Assembly: GCF_000237925.1 (NCBI RefSeq)
Contig: NC_031501.1
Location: forward strand, 7,270,212-7,334,211
Source of the DNA: Schistosoma mansoni
Lineage: Eukaryota; Platyhelminthes; Trematoda; Strigeidida; Schistosomatidae
Direction of reading: 5' to 3'
Length of the DNA stretch: 64,000 nucleotides
The notes beneath the pieces are model-generated. The model was not told the origin of the DNA, did no database searches, and saw only the letters and a list, made by a program, of their open reading frames with translations. This document shows, one piece after another, positions 56,301 to 64,000 of the stretch. The translations under genes and the position numbers were made by a program. The first letter of the stretch is position 1; every line of letters begins with the position of its first letter.

Positions 56301-57040
56301 TTTAATATCATTCCAAATGATTTTGGTGAACCTACATTTATGATAAATAGAGGTTAAACTGAAGTTTAATTTTCTACATGACCATAGTAACTATTTTCTG
56401 TATTAAACATTTTAATTTACTGAATGAATATGAAGTAGAATCCAAAAGATTTGATCAAAGATATCAGTTGTTGATGTACATATACAAACAAATTAAGTGA
56501 TGTTACACCATTTAGGTATGTAAGTAATGAAGATGGTAATGTAGAGTAATACACGTGGAGACATGCACGCACACATGCACATACACATTGATGGACATAT
56601 AATTGGAGGACGATAATGCACACACATACACACTTACAAATACATACACACTGACATGATCTGAATTCATTTTAAAAAGGGTAAGGAAGAAAAAGAAAAA
56701 TAAACGAAGATGAAGATGAAGAATAAGAAGAACAAGAAAGAGATTAACAATGATTCCATCATTGAGATAGATCTGAAAAAATGATTTCAAGGTCGGTCAG
56801 ATGATGGTTGATGATGATCGCATGAATTTTCTTTGTTCTTTTAAAAGGAGGAGGAGGAAGAAGAAAAATGAAACAACAACATACTAACAAAATTGACAAA
56901 GAAATTAAATCAGAATAGTTACATCAATTTGATGTTAGATTATTTGAATGAATGAAATGAACTTTTAACTTATTAAGAAAATTTTAAAACGAAAAATATT
57001 GACAAATTACCAGATGGTTTATTGTTATGATAAAAGGTTA
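56301..57040. other. Low-complexity stretch
   Basis: CA/ACACACATG-rich tract at 56550-56660 and purine-rich GAAGAA/GGAGGA tracts near 56690-56870. The open minus-strand frames here are repeat-derived. Confidence 0.5.
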
Positions 57041-57044
57041 ATCA

Positions 57045-57200
57045 TGTTTATCGTGAGACTGATAGGTCCTGGGTTCGAATCTTGCAGGGTGGGATCATGA
57101 GTGCGCACTAATGAGGAGTCCTACACTAAGATGAAACGACCGTTCAGTGCTTCCAGGTTTACCATGGTGGTGACTCATGGTTTCAACTATAATCATGTTG
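57045..57200 (+). mobile_element. Family A SINE, truncated
   Basis: gtgagactgataggtcctgg, B box ggttcgaatc, then ribozyme with TGAGGAGTCC and GATGAAACGACCG. The core C3 is lost (aatgagga). Confidence 0.7.
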
Positions 57201-57289
57201 TGTTAAAGTTAAAAAGGAGAAAATGAATGAATTGACTAGTAAAATTATATTGAAGAAGAATATTATAAAGATGAGTGTAATTTTGGAAA

Positions 57290-57580
57290 TTACTGATATT
57301 TTCATAGTTGAAATCATGAGTCAATTGAAGCTAGACCACTAAGGAAAACCTGGTAGCACTGGACGGACGTTTCGTCCTAATATGGGACTACTCAGCAGTG
57401 CGCATCCACGATCTCGCCTCGCCAGATTCGAACCTAGGAGCTACCAGTCTCGCGCCAGAGCGCTTGACCGATAGACCACTCAGTCAGCATCCAGGTTTCT
57501 CATGGTGGTCTAGCTTCAATTGACTCATGATTTCAACTATGAAAATAATGAAATCTCCACAAAACCCCTTCTAATTATTG
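57290..57580 (-). mobile_element. Family A SINE, composite
   Basis: A minus-oriented copy to ggatgctgactgag (57490), joined to a plus-oriented tail ending cacaaaaccccttctaatta. The ribozyme has complete stem I and GAAA, but CTGAGTA in the core. Confidence 0.75.
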
Positions 57581-57604
57581 ATATCTGGAATCGATATACA
57601 CCAG

Positions 57605-57775
57605 ATAATTATTGAAAATCTAGAAGCATTGGACGTTCGTTTCGCTCTAATATAGGACTCTTCAGTAATGAGCATTTACGATCCCGAAACTTGAAGTGAA
57701 ACTAGAGACATTCTGTCTTGCATGTGAGCGCTTAATCTTTGGACCGCTAATCCGGGGTCTAATAGTGTACAAGTT
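57605..57775 (-). mobile_element. Old family A copy
   Basis: aaaatctagaagcattggac, gttcgtttcgctctaatata, ggactcttcagtaatgagca and a B-box relic in minus order. Much diverged. Confidence 0.55.
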
Positions 57776-58345
57776 TAAGTCCGATCAATCTTCCATACTG
57801 TGTGACCATCTTCCATTGTTTTCGGTGGATAACTTTCTTACACTCGACTTGGTTAGGGATTAGTTCAGTTAGAAGATAGTGTTTTTTTTTCATAGTTCCA
57901 AAAATATTAAAAAAACTGGGAGTATTAGACAGTTCTTTCATCTTTTTCATCAATAATCATGCTCAGATCTTCCGATCTTCCAACTGGGTTTATAATTTTA
58001 GATTACTGATTAACGATCCAGTTATATATATTTCCCATATCAGACAATTTAATGTATTTAGCGGCCGTTAAAAAAAACTATCATTGATCATTGTCAACAA
58101 TGATGATCTTAAGGGATCAGGAAAGATATACAAATTTGTATATTTATCTGGGAATGAAACGTGGATTAACTTTATACCCTTTTCAAACCAGCTACTTTTG
58201 AGTACTTGTTCTTCATAATTCAGAAAGTTACTTAAAATATACTTTCTATAAAGTTTTGTAATTAACATTTGATTTTAAGCAAACTGACAATGAACAAGTT
58301 CAGCAGTATTTGAACCCGTAGGACCTTCAGTATGATCAGCTATTA
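57776..58345. other. No feature seen
   Basis: AT-rich with chance frames only. Confidence 0.4.
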
Positions 58346-58349
58346 ATAT

Positions 58350-58908
58350 GTAAAGGCGAGGATTGGTAAAGCAACAACAGCATTCCTACAATTGAAGAAC
58401 ATATGGAACTCAAAACCACTGTGTCAACCAATATGAAAGTCACAATCTTCAATACCAACGTCAGTCATTACTGTCCTACAGTACAGAGTTGGAACGAGAA
58501 GAAATACTACAACCATCACCAAAACTGTACAAGTATTTATAAATAATTGTCTATACGAGATTCTCAATTTCCGTTGAACGAATACCATCAGTAACAACTT
58601 ACTGTTGGGGAGAACAAACAAGTGCCATCTGAAGATGAAGTTAGGAAATGACGTTGAAAGTGAATAAGACATACATTATGTAAATCATCAAACTACATCA
58701 TGAGACAAGCTCTAAATTGCAATCCTGAATGGAAACGTAAAAGAGGAAGAACAAATAACACACTGCACCGAGGATTGGAAACAGATATGAAAATGATGAA
58801 TAGCAAGTGGAAAGAACTGGAAAGTATTGTCCTGAACAGATTTGGATGTAGAGTGCTGGTGGATGGTCTATGCTCCTCCATGAGGGGTAACAGGCGTAAG
58901 TAATAATA
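58350..58908 (+). mobile_element. RTE LINE fragment
   Basis: aaaggcgaggattggtaaag, attgaagaacatatggaact and the terminal coding frame [18 protein letters not shown] ... [12 protein letters not shown] (58700-58903), then a short tail. Multiple shifts. Confidence 0.75.
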
Positions 58909-59335
58909 TAACAATGCATGATTGCTTCATCCTAATCTGAGACTCACCAGCAATACTCATCTACTAAGTATCACTTATAAAATCAGATCTATACTAATCA
59001 GATTTTGAAATGAACTCAACATCATATAAATAGTAAAATAGAGTCATATGATTTACATTTTTAAACTTCAGTCATAATGTGATCTAAACTGAAGGTGACT
59101 TGGATATCGTAGTATCAAACAGTATAATCGACTACTCACAAGACTATTTATTTTTAGGAATTATTTACCTCTTAAATCCTTTATCCAGTATAACCATAAA
59201 GCGTCTGTTTGATTATCAGTTTTGTGTTAGCGTTTTAAGTCAAAGGATTACAAAAGGAACCATCCTCATCCCCGGAAATACATGTAGTTATATTTATTTA
59301 AAAATGTGTAACTTGTAAATTTATCCTCATTCCAC
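58909..59335. other. No convincing gene
   Basis: The 72-codon frame at 59100-59318 has no supporting context. Confidence 0.35.
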
Positions 59336-59339
59336 AAGT

Positions 59340-59520
59340 AAGTGGCTTTCTGAACTCAGTAGCTCAGTGGATAATGCGTTAGACACTTAAAGTAGAAAGG
59401 TACTGGAGTCTAGTCCTTATGTGAACATAAACACTGTGATATAAAGACGTCCAACTGACGAATCCTGAAGATAATGAAACTCAAGTCCGATGATCCACTG
59501 CCATTAAGCATCCAGCTTAC
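59340..59520 (+). mobile_element. Family B SINE, diverged
   Basis: A box gtagctcagtgg, B-box relic (ggagtctagtcc), and a degenerate ribozyme (ctgacgaatcctgaagataatgaaa). Confidence 0.6.
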
Positions 59521-59844
59521 TAAAATATTCTATTTCCTTTTCGTTTTTTTTTCACATAAACTATTCTTAATTCATGTATCACGTGGAAAAACTACATTCA
59601 CACACTTATGTCCACACAGAATATGGAAGAATCTATACGTGTTTTCTCATTGAGATTATACTGTGTAGATATTCAATTTTAAGATTTTTTAAGTGAGCTG
59701 TAGGGAATAAAGCGATGAAATATTTTCATTGATAAATCCCAGTGTAATAAATCTTCTTCCAGCCCGTATTACTTCAGATGAATGTAATCTGTGACGTTAA
59801 CTATGAAATAGAGGCTACAACTCGATTTAAAGATTATTATTGTT

Positions 59845-60150
59845 GTTGAGATCAAGAGCCGACCAGCCTCATACCGCGATTTAGAATCTGGAAACATTAG
59901 ATGGCCGTTTCGTCCTACTGTGAAACTCCTCAGTAGTTCACATAGACGATTCCGCACTAAGGGATTCTAACCGAGAACCTTCAGTCTCGCGCGAAATCTT
60001 AACCTCTAAACCACTTAGACTGGATCCAACAATCTTAATGTTTAACGTCAATCAATCCGCTATATTGAGCAACCATCATCCATTGTCTTCGATTGTCTAG
60101 TGCTTCAAGATTTTCAGTGGTGGTTAACATAAATCGGTTCATGATCTGTG
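59845..60150 (-). mobile_element. Family A SINE, old
   Basis: tgttgagatcaagagccgac, gatggccgtttcgtcctact, aaactcctcagtagttcaca, tcagtctcgcg and the leader (cgtcaatcaatccgctat). It ends in an opposed tail. Confidence 0.65.
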
Positions 60151-60769
60151 ACATTGGAGTTTTTCGTACATTTTTTTCTTTTTATTTGTTTTTTTGAAAA
60201 AAAGACGAGAGTTAAATATAGTGGAATTTAAGGATCATAAATATATGGTGAACTGGAAAATAGTTCCAAGATCTTGATTAGCAGACAATCCCAACCGTTA
60301 AATATGGGTGGAAGATACTGATTGTTATTAGATAATTAGATTTTATCACACACTGATCTGAATAAGATCACTAATGAACACTAAGAAGTACTAGAAAATC
60401 ATTCCATACTACTGTGGGATCACTGCAGAGTGTTCATCCACGACTCTACTGAAGATATAACACAATGTCCTCAGGTATTGTGACAAAAACTTGAACTTTA
60501 GATCAGTAATTTATTACCCGATGGTATGCATGCAAGCGAAGCCGAAAGTCCTAGGTATGATACGTCAGGTACCAGATTAGTTACTAAAATCAATAAGAAT
60601 TCAATAACTCAAACTCGCTAAATTTGGTTCTTTTAATTTATACCGTGAAAACTTCTAAAATGTGATTAATTAACAAGATGGTTTTGAGTTCTAGCTGTTA
60701 AACGAGTTAACTATCGAATCGATGTAACCTAAATTGATAAATGAATGAAAATTAATGATATTCTGAGAT
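60151..60769. other. No clear feature; a possible decayed SINE near 60380-60480
   Basis: agaaaatcattccatactac and tgggatcactgcagagtgtt recall family A but are too diverged to be sure. The rest is AT-rich. Confidence 0.35.
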
Positions 60770-60860
60770 ATATTAAGTGAGAATAGGGGAATTGTGGAGA
60801 TTGTAGTAATTTTAATGGTTGAATTCATGAGTTTATCTAAACCAGACCATTATTGAAAAC
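60770..60860 (-). mobile_element. Family A terminal fragment
   Basis: agaataggggaattgtggag, aattttaatggttgaattca and accagaccattattgaaaac. Interrupted by the RTE fragment that follows. Confidence 0.55.
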
Positions 60861-61252
60861 CAAAACTGTACAAGTATTTATAAATAATTGTCTACACTAG
60901 ATACACTAGATGTCCGTTGATCGAATACCATCAACAACTGCTTTCATACTGTGTGAGAGAACAAACCAGTTTCCATCTGAAGATGAAGTTAGGAAATGAC
61001 GTTGGAAGTGAAGAGGACATACATTATGCAAATCATCAAACTACATAATGAGACAAGTTCTAACTCTGAATCCTGAACGGGGACTTAAAAGAGGAAGAAC
61101 AAATAACACACTGCACCAATAATAGGAAACAGACATGAAAATGATGAATAGCAAGTGGAAAGAACTGGAAAGTATTGTCCTGAACAGAGTTGGATGTAGA
61201 GTGCTGGTGGATGGTCTATACTCCTCCATGAGGGGTAACAGACGTAAGTAAT
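60861..61252 (+). mobile_element. RTE LINE fragment
   Basis: aaaactgtacaagtatttat to gaggggtaacagacgtaagt. A close relative of the copy at 58350-58908, with the same missing segments and nearly the same sequence (gaactggaaagtattgtcct), so the two share a recent source or a segmental copy. Confidence 0.75.
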
Positions 61253-61684
61253 CTTATCACGAATTGAATGAAATTTGAAATGTGAAGGTTGAACTCTGAC
61301 TTAGTAGCCTGGTGATGTCATAGTGAATTTGAAATATTAACCATGTGATTTTTATCAGTGAATTATCATGGATATGGATTGCCAAGTGTTTTCAAATAAC
61401 GTAAAACACTTCTTTAATACTTCTAAATTTTCAGCGGTTCTCCAGTAAATATCACTTCACTATAATGATAACTTCACCATAAGACGAGAAGGTTTTGAGT
61501 TCGATCCCAATGAGTTGCTATACAAGCTCATAGCTGATAAGTTTCACACTAGAATGAGACAGTTTTTCTGTGATTCCCGATTTTTTAAGTCATGTCTTAA
61601 TATAAACAACTTTTAACAATGAGACTATTTCAACCCCCTCTCTCAGTACGAATCTGAGGAGAGAAAAAGTCTTATCTCAAACTT

Positions 61685-61915
61685 ACTATAGTTTAGATCA
61701 TGAGTCATTTAAAGCTTGACCACCATGGAAAACCTGGAATCACTAGATGGCCGTTTTGTCCTATTATGGGACTCCTCAATAGTGCACATCCACGATCCCG
61801 CCTCGCGAAATTCAAACCCAGGACCTATCAGTCTCGCACTCGACCGCTTAACCTCTGAAACCACTAAGCTGGCCGACATCCAACCGTGGTAATGTCGACA
61901 AAAACCCCTTCGAAT
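61685..61915 (-). mobile_element. Family A SINE
   Basis: agtttagatcatgagtcatt, gatggccgttttgtcctatt, cctcgcgaaattcaaaccca and ggccgacatccaaccgtgg in minus order. The GAAA is hit (gttttgtcc) and the core begins TTGAGGA, so it is inactive. Confidence 0.75.
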
Positions 61916-61937
61916 TTATTACACATTATCATATACA

Positions 61938-62118
61938 ATCAGGACTCAGTGGCCGAGTGGATAACGTGATTGCGTTTGAAGCGAAAGGTACTGGGTTCGA
62001 ATCCCAGAGTGAACATCAACTCTGAGATGAAGGTACATCCAATTGACGAGTCCCAAATAGAACGAAACGTGCGTCAAACTGTATTCCACTTCTAGCCACT
62101 ATCCATCTTTGCTTACAA
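61938..62118 (+). mobile_element. Family B SINE with good Pol III boxes
   Basis: A box (gtggccgagtgg), B box (gggttcgaatcc), then leader aacatcaactctgagatga. The ribozyme region has ATTGACGAGTCCC and AACGAAACGTGCGTCAAACTG: core C3 changed and an AAA insertion after the triplet. It ends cactatccatctttgcttac. Confidence 0.75.
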
Positions 62119-62477
62119 TATCAAACTTTGTATAAAATTTATTCAAAATTTTTATTATAATAGAACTAAGGTCATACCTATTCTATTGATTGATCACTAT
62201 TGACCCCTATTTGACCCCTTTATAAATTTTAAAAAAAAACGAATTAACCAATAAGAGTAAAACTTTTTCCAAATGAAATCATCATTCAAAGAAATGGTTA
62301 TGGAAATAAAAAAATTTTTTTCGTTTCATTAAAAAGAAATAAGTAGTAGATAGATAGATCCATAAATTTTTTTTTCTATTTTTTAAACCGCACATTTAAA
62401 TGAGTTTTATAAATATATGAACCAATCAACAATTAGTTATATCTAACCACCTATCTCTCTCCCTCCCTCTCTCCTCC

Positions 62478-62524
<47 letters not shown>

Positions 62525-62857
62525 TTTTTTGAAGTTAGGTCATGACCTGATTCTAGCCATGAAAACAGTCTTCACTTATTTCAGTAGTATTAAAACATGT
62601 CCAAAACTAATCATAATATATAAACCTTATTACTACTATTACTATTATTACTATTATTATTATTATTACTTAATCATCATGATCATCATTAATATGTTTA
62701 TTGTATAGTAGTAATAGTAATAGTAACATTATACAAACATACCCTTCATTGACTTGATCAATCTAATTGTGTAGTTTTACATTTTGAAGGGAAATGAACT
62801 ACAATGAAAATATGTATATATATCTATATGAATAAGTTAAAAGAACTACTCTCTTAG
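62119..62857. other. AT-rich 5' flank with microsatellites
   Basis: Contains (CT)n then (TA)n at 62456-62521, a (TAC/TAT)n tract at 62630-62670 and T/A runs. It probably is the intron or promoter just upstream of the exon at 62858. Confidence 0.55.
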
Positions 62858-63435
62858 TAACAAATTGTCTAATGATAATGATATGAATCTACCGATTACT
62901 ACAAACTTAACAAATATATGGTCATCAGTTACTACGACAAATTTATCTCAGTTACCTGTACAACAACAACAACAACAACAACAACATCAACAAACAACGG
63001 ATATGCAACAACCATTTATTGGAAATTATAATAATAGTAATCCTCCAGTTACTGAATTAGTAAATTTAATATCAACACCATCATCATCTTCTTCATTGTC
63101 AGCTTCTTCTTCGTCATCATCTTCATCGTCTTCATCATCGTCATCGTCATCATCATCATCAGGTCGAAGAATTAATGATTCACAATCATATTGGAATGGA
63201 ATTACTTTACTTAGAGAAACAATACCTAGTTATTATTCAAATTCAATTGGATCATCAATATTATGTCCTATTATTAATCCATCTATTGTTTCACAATCAT
63301 CAATTAATAATTGTACAATGAATTATTCAAATGTACCAAATTCATTACATGGATCTTCTTCATCATCATCTTCATCAGGAAATGTATCAAGTACTACAGG
63401 GAATGGAACTACTAAAGTTCCAAGACAACGTAAAA
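62858..63435 (+). CDS. Gln/Ser-rich exon of a probable regulatory protein
   Basis: The frame is open from an acceptor (CTCTTAG at 62851-62857) to a consensus donor (AAAA then GTAAGT at 63436), phase 1 at its end. If it is a first exon, the ATG is at 62883 (MNLPITTNLTNIWSS). The upstream TTG at 62865 is not a likely start. Composition is striking: a Gln8-His-Gln2 tract, a Ser tract of about 20 residues with small interruptions, a second Ser tract near the end, and little else but Asn, Thr and Ile. The last residues are basic (TKVPRQRK), as often precedes a DNA-binding domain. Such disordered stretches are usual in transcription or RNA-binding factors. No domain lies within the window, so the identity is unknown. 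Confidence 0.55.
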
Positions 63436-63620
63436 GTAAGTTAATAGATTAATTTCTTTTGGTGTATGTACATGATCAATAAATTGATGTTATGTATGTC
63501 AAATCTTTTTTAGTGCTGATCAGATTCAATTAATCAAACTGCAATGTTTTCATTAGTCTAATTAATTCGATATTGTATTCATTATGTTCAAATGTAAAGT
63601 TATGATTAGAGATAGTCAAC
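63436..63620 (+). other. Start of the intron after the Gln/Ser exon
   Basis: GTAAGT donor followed by AT-rich sequence; nothing else seen. Confidence 0.45.
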
Positions 63621-63621
63621 A

Positions 63622-63778
63622 AGATACTCCTCCTGACCTAGGTTTCATGTTATTTAGCACTTGTCAATAAGGTGTACCTGTCATATTTGGGGGAACTGAT
63701 ATTATCTGACGGATTCGACCCCATATCACTCAGTTTCAGTCAGAGATGTAACCACTCAGCTACCATACAATTACAATG
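63622..63778 (-). mobile_element. Very old family B copy
   Basis: ggtttcatgttatttagcac, cttgtcaataaggtgtacct, B-box relic ggattcgacccc, and A-box relic (ccactcagctacc). Little of the ribozyme remains. Confidence 0.45.
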
Positions 63779-63847
63779 AACTTCCTTTGATGCATGCACA
63801 AATTTCTGAACTGTGTGAACTGTATACTAACATAAAAATATCATACT

Positions 63848-63965
63848 CTAGGATGGTATTGTAGACCATCAGGGACCGATGATCTGTTCGATATTCAGTG
63901 ACCCAACTCTTGGATGATTTGGCTAGGGCTTAGCGAGATTTCACTGCCCCTACAGTATACTATCA
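63848..63965 (+). repeat. Unclassified dispersed repeat, copy 2
   Basis: Reverse complement of part of 42640-42965: gatctgttcgatattcagtg, acccaactcttggatgattt, ggctagggcttag and tttcactgcccctac. Confidence 0.55.
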
Positions 63966-64000
63966 TTTACCAAATTGAATTTGTTGAAATTTATTTAAAT

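Overview
The window looks like nuclear DNA of a blood fluke (Schistosoma or a close relative; species not resolved). The reasons are: many copies of a Pol III-type short element carrying a schistosome-style (Sm-alpha-like) hammerhead ribozyme; truncated RTE/SR2-like LINE tails ending in GTAA repeats; a decayed CR1-like LINE; AT-rich DNA with very short introns (30-49 nt); and a flatworm-like VDAC gene. There are no bacterial-style operons. Most of the 64 kb is intron or intergenic DNA packed with repeats.

Genes. (1) 890-1070, minus: a likely first exon beginning MGSCAST (acylation signal). (2) 19.3-27.5 kb, minus: a chain of small exons whose splice phases agree over eight exons but which has an in-frame stop and a late phase break; it is probably a disrupted secreted-type gene. 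(3) 29.3-30.8 kb, minus: more decayed coding exons. (4) 30783-31099, plus: a two-exon small secreted protein. (5) 17263-17439 plus and 20038-20214 minus: twin 58-residue single-membrane-segment ORFs in the two arms of a large inverted repeat. (6) 36352-39741, minus: a complete six-exon mitochondrial porin (VDAC) gene, the best-supported gene here. (7) 62858-63435, plus: a Gln/Ser-rich exon of a probable regulatory protein continuing beyond the window.

Mobile DNA. Family A is a tRNA-derived SINE with A and B boxes, a complete hammerhead core and ends that often form inverted repeats. Family B is the Sm-alpha-like hammerhead SINE, sometimes as head-to-tail units, plus a 133-bp tandem variant. 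Family C is a 0.5-kb retroposon with a (TAAA)n tail. Family D is an unclassified 0.3-kb repeat. There are RTE and CR1 LINE remnants and gypsy-like LTRs. A 2.5-kb DNA transposon with long terminal inverted repeats (39947-42485) encodes a DUF4806-like protein and starts about 206 bp upstream of the VDAC start codon.

Large-scale structure. Two inverted duplications stand out: 15.85-18.08 kb against 19.70-21.83 kb, and 28.53-29.30 kb against 31.10-31.87 kb. Both sit in or next to the disrupted minus-strand genes. Coordinates of repeats are by eye and accurate to roughly 10-30 bp; exon borders were placed on splice dinucleotides and checked for phase.
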